DNA of 64,000 nucleotides from Vibrio sp. DW001 (GCF_029016285.1 NZ_CP091975.1:1674001-1738000); one strand, 5' to 3'. Shown: positions 17,103 to 25,051, numbered from the stretch's first letter. Made by a program: numbers and translations. Notes: generated by a model not told the origin, from the sequence alone.

Positions 17103-17312
17103 TTATTGCGCGTTCAGGCGAGGGGATGCATTGACATTGCACACCTCATTGATGGCTGAATGTGCCTCAGCTTGAATGCGTTTCCACATAGTCAATGTGG
17201 CGCGCTCCTGCTCTGTCGGGAGGTGTATAATTTCGCTAATACTATCGGCGGCTAAGGTATACAAACTTTCTAGCTCTTCTAAGGAGTGAACCTTAATAGT
17301 GATATTTGCCAT
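17103..17312 (-). CDS. small early protein, paralogue A
   Basis: 69 residues. Shares a layout with the neighbouring 75-aa protein: MxNITIKVHSLEELESL at the start, then TMWKRIQAEAHSAI in the middle. No known domain. Separated from the 75-aa gene by only 3 bases, part of the early operon between the Cox-like gene and the initiator. Confidence 0.6.
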   Translation of the reverse strand: MANITIKVHSLEELESLYTLAADSISEIIHLPTEQERATLTMWKRIQAEAHSAINEVCNVNASPRLNAQ

Positions 17313-17315
17313 GCC

Positions 17316-17543
17316 TTAGCCCTCATCCTGATAATCAGACTCATCGTCACTATTGGCTTGTAGCTTTTCCATGGCGTTTCCGGCTTCAAGGTGGATTTGT
17401 TTCCACATCATGCTAATTAACGTTTGGCTCGTGGTGAGGCGACTTGCATCCCCTTCTAATAGAGCGTTGTGCCTGATAGCGGAAACATTTTGCAGGTTCA
17501 ACGCTTCTTCAAAGGTGTTGATATCAATTGAGATAGTGACCAT
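17316..17543 (-). CDS. small early protein, paralogue B
   Basis: 75 residues, with MVTISIDINTFEEALNL at the start and MMWKQIHLEAGNAMEKL in the middle, matching the 69-aa protein position for position, plus an acidic tail. Probable tandem duplication. Function unknown. Confidence 0.6.
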   Translation of the reverse strand: MVTISIDINTFEEALNLQNVSAIRHNALLEGDASRLTTSQTLISMMWKQIHLEAGNAMEKLQANSDDESDYQDEG

Positions 17544-17586
17544 TAGTGATTTCCTTGTAGTCGTCCGTTTGTTTGAATTCTTATCG

Positions 17587-17760
17587 TTATTCTTCCAAGC
17601 TTTCTAACAGTTGGATTGCATCAATGAGTTGTGTTTGAATGGTGTCGAGATAGTCTCGATGCGCGGCAATGATTTTTCCGGCGGTCACGCACTTTAAAAG
17701 GACTTTTGCTTCACTCGAATGTGAAAAATCTATATTGATGCTGTGTAGTGGCGTACTCAT
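17587..17760 (-). CDS. small early protein of unknown function
   Basis: 57 residues from ATG 17760, which overlaps the Cox-like stop as ATGA, a normal coupling arrangement; the upstream ATG at 17775 would overlap more. Contains a short helical C-terminal region (DTIQTQLIDAIQLLESLEE). No recognised family. Confidence 0.5.
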   Translation of the reverse strand: MSTPLHSINIDFSHSSEAKVLLKCVTAGKIIAAHRDYLDTIQTQLIDAIQLLESLEE

Positions 17761-18008
17761 ATCGTTGACTTCCAATCTTGATTTTCTTGTGCCTGCTCTT
17801 TCGCATATTGAGCAAGGGCCAACATGTTGACAAAGCGCTTGCCGCGTCTTTTACCAGTGCGACGAATCATTGGTAAACGACCTTCATCACCCGCACTATT
17901 TACAGCATTAACCGTCATGCCCGACAGTTCGGCAAATTTTTCAGGCGTGACGAATGGCGCATAATTGGCGGCTTCAATATTTATTTTTGTTTGTTCATGG
18001 TCTATCAT
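17757..18008 (-). CDS. Cox-like early regulator/excisionase
   Basis: 83 residues from ATG 18008, which has RBS AGAGGT; an upstream ATG at 18050 lacks one. The helix-turn-helix segment VTPEKFAELSGMTVNAVNSAGDEGRLP resembles P2 Cox (YQEFAKLIGKSTGAVRRMIDKGKLP, compared in pieces). It is followed by a basic stretch and VNMLALAQYAKE, where Cox has its conserved aromatic/hydrophobic segment. In P2, Cox represses the repressor promoter and directs excision. It is divergent from the repressor gene and first in the early operon, exactly the P2 arrangement. Confidence 0.75.
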   Translation of the reverse strand: MIDHEQTKINIEAANYAPFVTPEKFAELSGMTVNAVNSAGDEGRLPMIRRTGKRRGKRFVNMLALAQYAKEQAQENQDWKSTI

Positions 18009-18124
18009 GCTACTTACCTCTATATGTTTTGGCGGGTTATGCAATGCCATTTCATGTTTTGTTATTTACTGGTACTTATTAAAAGTGTTTGGTCATGCCA
18101 TGTCAATGAAAAAAGGAAAAAATT
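18009..18124. promoter_or_regulatory. lysogeny switch region between Cox-like gene and repressor
   Basis: Divergent promoter region. ATGCCATTTCA at 18044-18054 and ATGCCATGTCA at 18094-18104 are near-identical direct repeats, candidate operators for the repressor or Cox. A+T-rich boxes (TTATTT, TTATTAAAA) lie between them. Confidence 0.45.
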
Positions 18125-18886
18125 ATGCGTGAATGGTTTCTTAGTACGGAACTGCTCGAACTAGATGGCGTACCCTCTAGCACTACAGGAATTGCCCAAA
18201 AAGCAAATAGAAACAATTGGTTAAAAAGAAAGGCGGTAGGAAGAGGTAAAGCCTTTGAATACCATTTCTCTAATTTTCATGCTGATGTGCAAAAACAAAT
18301 AATTGAGAAGTACATCACAACACCTGATGACTTAAAAAGTTCAGATTATGGCGAGATAGACAAAGACAAAGCATACGAGTCTATTATCAGGCAACTTAAT
18401 GAACGTGCTAAAACATATGAAAGCAACGCGTCAGAGATGATTCCTCTATCTCATTTTGAAAAATGGAGCAAACTTCCTGTATACGATGTTTACGCTGCCG
18501 CTGGGGCAGGTTCTTTGGTTCAAACCGAATATCAAATAGGGACATTTCACATCCCAACCGAACTGCTTAATGAATTCGGACTAGATGACAAAAATAGTTC
18601 AATCATTTTTGTAGATGGCGATTCAATGGAACCAACGTTAAGCCACAAAGATCGGCTATTAGTAGATATAAGAGAAACTCAACATCCCGTTTCAAATGGT
18701 GTTTACGTGATTCGTATAGATGATGCTGTATATGTTAAACGTCTTAGTTGGGACATAGCTAATGGGCTATATAACGTCATTTCAGATAATCTTAAATATT
18801 CCGCCTTTCAGATTAACCACAATAATGGCCGCAACTTTAAAATTATTGGCAAAGCCGTAACGATAGTTATGAAACCTATATTATGA
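18125..18886 (+). CDS. self-cleaving phage repressor (Mu-type HTH plus S24 peptidase)
   Basis: 253 residues. The N-terminal 60 residues (EWFLSTELLELDGVPSST, then RNNWLKRKAVGRGKAFEYH) match the winged Mu-repressor-type DNA-binding domain, not the lambda/434 type. The C-terminal part is a LexA/CI-like S24 peptidase: cleavage region AAAGAG at 124-129, nucleophile Ser167 in GDSMEP, general base Lys205 in YVKRL. It should keep the element quiet and be inactivated in the SOS response. P2's own C repressor is short and not SOS-cleaved, so this is a replacement module. The gene overlaps the integrase start by four bases (ATGA). Confidence 0.88.
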   Translation: MREWFLSTELLELDGVPSSTTGIAQKANRNNWLKRKAVGRGKAFEYHFSNFHADVQKQIIEKYITTPDDLKSSDYGEIDKDKAYESIIRQLNERAKTYESNASEMIPLSHFEKWSKLPVYDVYAAAGAGSLVQTEYQIGTFHIPTELLNEFGLDDKNSSIIFVDGDSMEPTLSHKDRLLVDIRETQHPVSNGVYVIRIDDAVYVKRLSWDIANGLYNVISDNLKYSAFQINHNNGRNFKIIGKAVTIVMKPIL

Positions 18887-19854
18887 GCATCAAAAAAGAG
18901 GGTGATAAATGGCGCGTCGATTTACGCCCTTCGGGGAGGAACGGTAAACGATTCAGAAAGTTATTTGATAAAAAAAATGAAGCTCTAGCGTATGAAAAAC
19001 ACATTCTAGCGACTCACCACAATAAAGAATGGTTAGGACTACCAGAAGATAGGCGGCAGCTTTCTGAGCTTATTGAGATATGGTGGAAAAAGTCAGGTCA
19101 ATTTAAACGATCAGCAGAAGACTATCGCAATAAATTAAATATCATCTGCAATGAGCTAAATAATCCTCAAGCAAATAAAATTAATAATTCATTAATTTCT
19201 GATTGGAAAACATACCGTTTAGAAAAAGGTCAATCACCTGCCACTATCCGGCGCATGCTATCCCCATTAAGCAATGTTTTCACTGTCCTGATTGATAGCG
19301 GTGACTTTACAGCGCAACACCCAATTAAGGGGATTTCTCGCCCCAAAGAGCCTGTTAGAGAAATGACTTTCTTGACGTATGAACAAGTAAAAATACTATT
19401 GAATGATATCTCACACGACAAAGAAATGGTCAGTGCCGTAAAAATCAGTTTGGCGACGGGTTCCCGATGGACGGAAACTATTTCTCTTAAGGCTACGAAT
19501 CTCACTCCGTATCGAATTCGTTTTACAGATACTAAGACAGGTAAACACCGTACTGTACCGATAAGCAAAGCTCTTTATGAGGAAGTATATCCAGAAGACG
19601 GCGGCGCATTATTTCTTACAAATCCACACCACAATCTTAGACAAAGGATTGGTAAATTGTTCGATCTACCGAAGGGACAAAAGAACCATGTTTTAAGGCA
19701 TACTTTCGCGAGTCATTTCATGATTAATGGTGGTAGTATTTTGACACTTAAAGAAATTCTTGGTCACTCTTCTATAACGCAGACTATGACTTATGCACAC
19801 CTAGCCCCTGACCACTTACAAGATGCTGTAAGACTAAACCCACTCGATAATTAA
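18883..19854 (+). CDS. int: P2-family tyrosine integrase
   Basis: 323 residues. The N-terminus (VDLRPSGRNGKRFRKLFDKK, HHNKEWLGLP) and C-terminus (FMINGGSILTLKEILGHSS, AHLAPDHLQDAVRLNPL) follow P2 Int closely. Catalytic residues are all present: Arg195 (TGSRWTE), His269 and Arg272 (HVLRHTF), His295 (LGHSS), Tyr304 (MTYAH). Intact, so the element should still excise with Cox. Translationally coupled to the repressor; attR follows 118 bases after the stop. Confidence 0.95.
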   Translation: MSIKKEGDKWRVDLRPSGRNGKRFRKLFDKKNEALAYEKHILATHHNKEWLGLPEDRRQLSELIEIWWKKSGQFKRSAEDYRNKLNIICNELNNPQANKINNSLISDWKTYRLEKGQSPATIRRMLSPLSNVFTVLIDSGDFTAQHPIKGISRPKEPVREMTFLTYEQVKILLNDISHDKEMVSAVKISLATGSRWTETISLKATNLTPYRIRFTDTKTGKHRTVPISKALYEEVYPEDGGALFLTNPHHNLRQRIGKLFDLPKGQKNHVLRHTFASHFMINGGSILTLKEILGHSSITQTMTYAHLAPDHLQDAVRLNPLDN

Positions 19855-19858
19855 TGTC

Positions 19859-19872
19859 CACTAATTGACCAC
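19859..19872 (+). repeat. candidate integrase arm-type site, right
   Basis: CACTAATTGACCAC, partner of 8169-8182. A related inverted half (AAAAGTGACTAAA on the minus strand) lies at about 19884-19896. Confidence 0.45.
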
Positions 19873-19913
19873 AAACATCATGTTTAGTCACTTTTTACCA
19901 TATCGAACTCAAT

Positions 19914-19940
19914 AAAAAAGCCTTGATAAACAAGGCTTTC
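19914..19940 (-). terminator. element-borne terminator facing grxA
   Basis: On the minus strand: AAAGCCTTG, 5-base loop, CAAGGCTTTTTTA. It lies inside the element beyond attR and would stop grxA transcripts before they enter the integrase gene from behind. Confidence 0.75.
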
Positions 19941-19972
19941 ATGCTACTTCATTTGACATCATTTCTATTTTT

Positions 19973-19994
19973 AAGCCCTAGAAAGGGCTTTAAT
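19973..19994. repeat. right attachment repeat (attR core)
   Basis: Identical 22-bp copy of 8100-8121. Read on the minus strand it is the grxA terminator hairpin, but here it is followed by AAAAATAG instead of a T-tract, because the insertion separated the hairpin from its T-run. Confidence 0.85.
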
Positions 19995-20023
19995 ATCAGA
20001 TAACTCGTGTTGGACACTTTATA

Positions 20024-20281
20024 CTACAAGCCTAAGTTCGCTCTAGCGTAAGTTTCAAATTCTGTGCAACCACCAACATGGTCTTGATCGATAAAGATCT
20101 GAGGCACTGTTTCTACAGGTTTACCCACTGTTTTCTCTAGATCCGCTTTGCTAATACCTTCAGCGTGAATATCTACATAACGATAGTTAAAATCATCACG
20201 ACCTTCTTTCAACGATTCCGCGATTTCTTTCGCACGGACACAAAACGGGCATGCAGGGCGACCAAAAATAACAACAAACAT
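20024..20281 (-). CDS. grxA: glutaredoxin 1
   Basis: 85 residues, same length as E. coli GrxA, a glutathione-dependent thiol reductase that serves ribonucleotide reductase and OxyR. Redox site CPFC at residues 11-14 of FGRPACPFCVRAKE; the conserved KPVETVPQIFIDQDHVGGCTEFE segment is present (TVPQIF cis-proline loop, GGCTEF). The start is ATG 20281 with RBS AGGAG; the longer frame upstream to 20434 has no support. Its terminator was the target of the integrated element. Confidence 0.95.
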   Translation of the reverse strand: MFVVIFGRPACPFCVRAKEIAESLKEGRDDFNYRYVDIHAEGISKADLEKTVGKPVETVPQIFIDQDHVGGCTEFETYARANLGL

Positions 20282-20632
20282 AACTTCTCTCCTAAATCTG
20301 TTTAAGCTAACTAATTCGCTATGGATTAACCATTTTTTATGGACTAACGATGTTTTTATGCGCTCACTATGCCCTAATATTTGAAGAAAATAAAGATGGA
20401 ATATCCTTTGAATCTGATAGGTATAATCTATCATTAAATATAGGTGAAAGAATATACGTCGAATTGTTGGTCGAGACAGGCGTCGAGCTTGTCATTCCAT
20501 ATACATGCACAATGTGAACAAATACATAGTTTTACAATTACACTCGAGAGAGTGCACGCACATTGTACTAAATCAATAAACAAGAACTCAAACTCAAGCA
20601 ACCTAGTTTTAGAAATTTTAATGGAGGTCTGC
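20282..20632. other. grxA / alcohol dehydrogenase divergent intergenic region
   Basis: 351 noncoding bases with promoters for both divergent genes. Contains TGTGAACAAATACATA near 20515, a weak half-match to a CRP site, and a partly symmetrical stretch around GTGCACGCAC. No confident regulatory element. Confidence 0.4.
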
Positions 20633-21871
20633 ATGTTTCAGTTTATGACATCGGCAAAGGTTATATTTGGTGAAGGAGCACTTAATTCGTCCTTATCTGT
20701 ATTCAACCAATATGGGTATAGTGTTTTACTTGTGACTGGAAAAAACATGGCTCGCGCCGTGCCTGTAGTAGGTTATTTGAAAAGCCAAAATATGCGATAC
20801 CAACATGTATCGATATCGGGTGAACCCAATATCTCCATGGTAGAAGAAACGGCTGTAGTGGGGCGTCGATTTAAGCCAGATATGGTCGTAGCGATAGGGG
20901 GTGGGAGCGTTATTGACATGGGAAAAGCATTATCAGCGATTATCCCAAATCAAGGGGATCTTTATGACTACGTTGAAGTTGTTGGTCGAAGTGTCCCTTT
21001 AAAAACCAAACCGCTTCCATTTATCGCTATCCCAACCACGGCAAGCACGGGTTCAGAAGTCACTAACAAAGCCGTGTTGAGGTCTGGTCAAGACAGGGTT
21101 AAGGTGAGCCTTCGTTCACCCGATATCTTGCCAGACGTGGCGATTATTGACCCAAAGTTAACCTATGACACCAACCTGAATATATCTAGCAGAGGTGCGC
21201 TCGAAACCTTTACTCATCTGATGGAATCTTATGTGTGCGGCGACCCAAACCCGTTGACAGATACAATTTGTGAAGAAGGGTTAAGGCGATTGACGGAAGC
21301 GGCCATTCCAGGCTGTAAAAATAATGATTATAAAGCGAGATCAGACCTAGCCTTTGCGGCAATGCTAGGTGGAATGGCCATTAGCAACGCTAAGCTGGGC
21401 GCTGCTCATGGTTTAGCCTCATCTCTAGGGGGAAAAATAGAGGCTCCTCACAGTATTATTACCGCAAGACTGGCCCCTTTTGTCATGGATGAAAACATCA
21501 AATCGGCAGAGGATATGGGACGAGGTGATATTCTTAATCGCTACCGGGAGATAGCCAAAATCGTCACCGGAAATCCTGAGGCAAATTATTTGGACAGCGT
21601 AGCGTGGATCAAAATGATGTTAGAACGGCTTGAGTTGCCGAATCTAAGTGAGTTTGGCATCTGTAAGACATCATTCCATCGAGTGGCAAGGGATGCAATG
21701 CAATCGTCGTCAATAAAAGGCAATCCGCTACCGTTAAATGAGGACCGTTTGGTTTTCATTCTTCAGCAAGTCTGCTCATGTGAAGAGCCTACTGGCCTCG
21801 ATGATGGTGTTGTGGTGTCAGGCAGCGTCAAAATTGAAGAGGTAGATTTTCAATCTAGAGAAGAGGTGTAG
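20633..21871 (+). CDS. iron-type (group III) alcohol dehydrogenase
   Basis: 412 residues from ATG 20633, which has GGAGG five bases upstream. NAD-binding loop VAIGGGSVIDMGKA (about residues 85-98) and PTTASTGSEVTN mark the iron-containing ADH family. The metal site is recognisable: THLMESY and AAHGLASSLGG plus APHSIITARLAPF supply histidines. The usual ligand Asp in the DAxxH motif is Glu here (LETFTH), which is uncommon. Substrate cannot be told. It lies between grxA and hexR and has a terminator after it. Confidence 0.85.
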   Translation: MFQFMTSAKVIFGEGALNSSLSVFNQYGYSVLLVTGKNMARAVPVVGYLKSQNMRYQHVSISGEPNISMVEETAVVGRRFKPDMVVAIGGGSVIDMGKALSAIIPNQGDLYDYVEVVGRSVPLKTKPLPFIAIPTTASTGSEVTNKAVLRSGQDRVKVSLRSPDILPDVAIIDPKLTYDTNLNISSRGALETFTHLMESYVCGDPNPLTDTICEEGLRRLTEAAIPGCKNNDYKARSDLAFAAMLGGMAISNAKLGAAHGLASSLGGKIEAPHSIITARLAPFVMDENIKSAEDMGRGDILNRYREIAKIVTGNPEANYLDSVAWIKMMLERLELPNLSEFGICKTSFHRVARDAMQSSSIKGNPLPLNEDRLVFILQQVCSCEEPTGLDDGVVVSGSVKIEEVDFQSREEV

Positions 21872-21959
21872 TTATTACCCACAAATAGCGCAGAATAAAA
21901 ACGAAGTATCGGCACTGAATATTGATCGGTAAAAATAAAGTATTGATGAGGATATTGTT

Positions 21960-21985
21960 ATTCCCGTGAGAACGGGAATCTTTTT
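21960..21985 (+). terminator. terminator of the alcohol dehydrogenase gene
   Basis: ATTCCCGT, GAGA loop, ACGGGAAT, then CTTTTT. A second hairpin, ATCCCCA/TGGGGAT, follows at 21996-22016 and may serve the convergent hexR. Confidence 0.8.
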
Positions 21986-22061
21986 GATATTCGATCCCCA
22001 ACTTTCGTGGGGATGAAGTGTTTCAATCGCTCTACATTGATCGTTTGATTGATAGCCAGTT

Positions 22062-22916
22062 TTACAACTGGGTTATCTTATCGTATCGAGAATCTTTCAA
22101 TGCATCTTTTACCCGTCGTAAATTTTCTCTAAAACCAGAACCACGACGAAGTGTAAATCCGGTGGCAAGTACATCAATCACGGTCATTTGTACTACGCGG
22201 CTTGCCATTGGCATATACACATCAGTGTCTTCGGGTACATCTAAAGTAATAGATAGTGATGCGGCTTTATCAAGTGGCGAGTCCTTCGACGTGATCGCAA
22301 TGACGGTCGCGCCATTTTCACGTCCTAGGTTTGCCACCTCAACCATGCTTTTGGTTCTACCAGTATGCGAGATTAAAACAATCACGTCATTGTCGGTACA
22401 GTTGATACAGCTCATACGCTGCATAACAATATCTTCAAAGGAAGCAATTGGAATATTGAAACGAATAAATTTATTTTGGGCATCTTTCGCGACGGCTGAA
22501 GATGCGCCTAGGCCAAAGAATGAAATGCGTTTTGCCTGGGTAAGAAGATCAACCGCTCGGTTTATTTGAGAGGCGTCTAGGCTGTTTTTTGCAACGTCCA
22601 AACAGGCCATGGTTGACTCAAATATTTTGTGAGTATAGGCGTCAGGTCCATCGTCTTCTTCTACGTTTCTATTAACGTAGGGCGTGCCGTTTGCTAGGCT
22701 TTGCGCAAGATGAAGTTTAAAGTCTGGGAAGCCTTTAGTATCGAGCCTTCTACAAAAGCGATTTACAGTTGGTTCACTTACGTCGGCCATCTTTGCCAGC
22801 GTGGCGATGCTAGAATGAATCGCGGTTTGTGGCGCCGCCATAATAACTTCAGCCACTTTACGTTCAGATTTGCTGAAATTCTCTAGGCTTTTTTGAATTT
22901 TTTCCAGTGTATTCAT
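22062..22916 (-). CDS. hexR: HexR, RpiR-family regulator of central carbon metabolism
   Basis: 284 residues, colinear with E. coli HexR: N-terminal helix-turn-helix (MNTLEKIQKSLENFSKSERKVAE region and VSEPTVNRFCRRLDTKGFPDFK) and a C-terminal SIS sugar-phosphate-binding domain (about 120-260) with VLISHTGRTKSMVEVA and the invariant ITLDVPEDTDVYMPM. HexR is known to sense 2-keto-3-deoxy-6-phosphogluconate and control glycolysis, Entner-Doudoroff and gluconeogenesis genes. Here it stands alone, not beside zwf or edd. I see no classical HexR palindrome in its own upstream region. Confidence 0.93.
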   Translation of the reverse strand: MNTLEKIQKSLENFSKSERKVAEVIMAAPQTAIHSSIATLAKMADVSEPTVNRFCRRLDTKGFPDFKLHLAQSLANGTPYVNRNVEEDDGPDAYTHKIFESTMACLDVAKNSLDASQINRAVDLLTQAKRISFFGLGASSAVAKDAQNKFIRFNIPIASFEDIVMQRMSCINCTDNDVIVLISHTGRTKSMVEVANLGRENGATVIAITSKDSPLDKAASLSITLDVPEDTDVYMPMASRVVQMTVIDVLATGFTLRRGSGFRENLRRVKDALKDSRYDKITQL

Positions 22917-23278
22917 AATATTATCTAATAGTTAATGCAGCGAGTAAGTGTGTGGCCCTATTCAACTCAAGGTCAGAAAACCAAACATTTAAAAAAGTGA
23001 GTTCATCAATAAGTAAGAGAACTAAAAGCCGTCTAAGTTATAGAAAATATGCTTATTATTCGATAATTTACGGCTGTATTTAGTATAAACCTATCTACCG
23101 CTGTGCTTGAAACAAAAGCGAGTGAAAATGACGACTAATTGGCGAATCTATGACAAAGTTCAAACAAAATTTCAGTTTTGGAAGCGGATGATTGATATAT
23201 GCGCAAAAACCATGCGGTTTTTGCTACATATTGATTTGATAGTTACAGGACACCGAAAAAAAATTACAGTTCTGAAAA
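22917..23278. other. hexR upstream region
   Basis: 362 noncoding bases between panP and hexR, both on the minus strand. Contains the hexR promoter; no hairpin with a T-tract or known operator recognised. TTACAG occurs twice near 23243 and 23269. Confidence 0.4.
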
Positions 23279-24922
23279 TCACTTAAGAATTGAATGTGTT
23301 AATTTGGTTATTTCTTTCATTAACGAACCGCTGTTCTCTGAGATTTCTCGTTGCTCATCAAGTACTGACTGTAAAATCTCTTTGGTGGTAAGCGGATTGG
23401 CCAATACAACTCGAAATACAATCGTATTCATTTTGTCCCAGTTATGTGGGTTGAGTTTGGTCCGCGACACGAAAGTTTTTCCTTCTTCTCGTTGTCGTTT
23501 CTGTACATATTTGGTTAGCCCATTTAATAGCCGATGTAGCTTTTTTCTCTGATCTTTATCGGCAACGAGTAAAGCTTTAGCTGTTAATGATGGAACATAT
23601 CGATAAGTTAATAGGCAAAGTTCAGGCTCTGAGATAAGTTCAAAATCGGGTTGTTGTTTAATTAGGCCAGCAAAATACTTCGCTTTCTCGATGCTTTGGT
23701 CGATAAGCAATTCATAACCAGGCCGACTGATTATATGCATGCTGGAATAAACAAGCATGGCCATACCAGAGCGTGACCCCTCTAATGTATGGCTACCTAA
23801 ATCTTTTGACCCTTTTCTTAATATGTATTCGGCATGGTGCTCAATTGCCGCCATGTCATCCGGGTTTTTGAACAAGACCATTCCCGCGCCCATTGGAATG
23901 TAGAGTTGCTTGTGTGCATCTATAGTTACTGAGTCGGCTAACTCAATACCATCCAGGAGGTGACGGTGGTTGTTTGACATTAATGTCGCGCCACCCCAAG
24001 CCGCATCCACATGGAAATGACACCCTTCGCGTTGACTAATTTCTGCTATCTCGCGAATGGGATCAATGTTGCCTGTTTCCGTTGTGCCTGCAACACCAAT
24101 TATCGCGAATGGTTTGATGTTTTTGTGCTTCAACTCAGCAATTTTTTCTTGGAGCGCTCGGGTACATAGTCGATTATTATCATCGGTTTTAATTGGGATC
24201 AGTGAATCCTGCCCAATACCCAGTATATTCGCGGCTTTCTTAAGTGAGTAATGGCCTCTATCTGAAACCAATATAGCTAAGCCTTCATAACCATAATGTT
24301 TCATTGCATTGAAAAGCCCTTCATTTTCAACACCATTAAATTCGTTATCAGCCTTGAGAGCATTATTTCGTGCTACCCAGAGTGCCGTAATGTTGGCAAT
24401 GGTCCCACCGGAACAGAACGAGCCTAATGAGTGTTTGGCGCTATGCATCCATTGCTCATAAAATGCGTCATCTTGCTGGTATATAAGGCGATGTAACATA
24501 CCCAATACTTGTCTCTCAAGAGGTGTGAACGCTTTGGAGGTTTCTATCTTCACTAAGTTTTGATTTAAAGCGATCATTATCTTTGACAAAGGCATCAAGA
24601 AATAGGGCAATGCCGACGTCATATGACCAATAAAACTTGGTGCAGATGTATGTACTGAATGAGAAACGAGGGTGTCCAATAAGTGCTGAGTATGATCGGA
24701 AACAAATACAGGCACCTCAGGAATAGCCGCTTCAGAGAAATCTTTTTCAATTTCGCGCAGCGGTTTTTCTTCGGCGACGATATGTTCGCGCAAAAATTCA
24801 TTTAAATTTTGCGACAGTTTCGCTTCAATTTGAGTGAGTGCAGAATCTGCGGCTTCTGGGATAGTGAAGATTCGAAGCAAGCTTTCAAGACTTACATCTG
24901 CTGTTTTGTTTTTCGTTACCAT
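23279..24922 (-). CDS. panP: PLP-dependent aspartate 1-decarboxylase PanP
   Basis: 547 residues of the glutamate-decarboxylase-like PLP family, matching the Vibrio-type PanP enzyme that makes beta-alanine for pantothenate and CoA in organisms lacking PanD. PLP features: GSFCSGGTIANITALWVARN (about 165-184, phosphate loop), HVDAAWGG (Asp and Ala contacting the ring), and the Schiff-base lysine in SVTIDAHKQLYIPMGAG. Full length. The alternative within this family is another amino-acid decarboxylase, but length and N-terminal sequence fit PanP. Confidence 0.85.
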   Translation of the reverse strand: MVTKNKTADVSLESLLRIFTIPEAADSALTQIEAKLSQNLNEFLREHIVAEEKPLREIEKDFSEAAIPEVPVFVSDHTQHLLDTLVSHSVHTSAPSFIGHMTSALPYFLMPLSKIMIALNQNLVKIETSKAFTPLERQVLGMLHRLIYQQDDAFYEQWMHSAKHSLGSFCSGGTIANITALWVARNNALKADNEFNGVENEGLFNAMKHYGYEGLAILVSDRGHYSLKKAANILGIGQDSLIPIKTDDNNRLCTRALQEKIAELKHKNIKPFAIIGVAGTTETGNIDPIREIAEISQREGCHFHVDAAWGGATLMSNNHRHLLDGIELADSVTIDAHKQLYIPMGAGMVLFKNPDDMAAIEHHAEYILRKGSKDLGSHTLEGSRSGMAMLVYSSMHIISRPGYELLIDQSIEKAKYFAGLIKQQPDFELISEPELCLLTYRYVPSLTAKALLVADKDQRKKLHRLLNGLTKYVQKRQREEGKTFVSRTKLNPHNWDKMNTIVFRVVLANPLTTKEILQSVLDEQREISENSGSLMKEITKLTHSILK

Positions 24923-24974
24923 ACAAAAGACGTATTTAATATTATCAACTATTTTGAGCCGCTCAATCTAAACG

Positions 24975-24998
24975 AAAACGGGAGCAATGTCCCGTTTT
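24975..24998 (-). terminator. terminator after the 170-aa periplasmic protein
   Basis: AAAACGGGA, 6-base loop, TCCCGTTTT; T-rich on the minus-strand side. Confidence 0.65.
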
Positions 24999-25051
24999 AA
25001 TTGTGAAAACTCAATTCTTAAAGATGATGCAGTATGTGAAAACCTGTTTAG

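Larger units (their letters stand above)
8100..19994. mobile_element. integrated P2-related element with capsid but no tail or terminase genes (putative phage satellite)
   Basis: Bounded by identical 22-bp direct repeats with a P2-family integrase 118 bases from the right repeat. Layout on the right matches P2: integrase and repressor (+), Cox-like protein, four small early genes and gpA-like initiator (-). The left half has three Ogr/Delta zinc-finger genes, gpN-like capsid and gpO-like scaffold (-), plus cargo genes on the plus strand. No portal, terminase, head-completion, tail, lysin or holin gene is present in the 11.9 kb. Removal of the element restores ybjL-grxA adjacency as in E. coli and an intact terminator. 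I infer a P2-dependent satellite; a deleted prophage is the alternative. Confidence 0.85.

Noticed and set aside
8100..19994. A complete P2-like prophage
   Set aside because: No portal, terminase, head-completion, tail, baseplate or lysis gene fits anywhere in the 11.9 kb; all gaps were checked.
20515..20530. CRP site before the alcohol dehydrogenase
   Set aside because: Only one half (TGTGA) matches; the other half is ACATA.
20434..20634. Minus-strand 66-aa ORF upstream of the alcohol dehydrogenase
   Set aside because: No ribosome-binding site, and its composition and overlap with the promoter region suggest a chance ORF.
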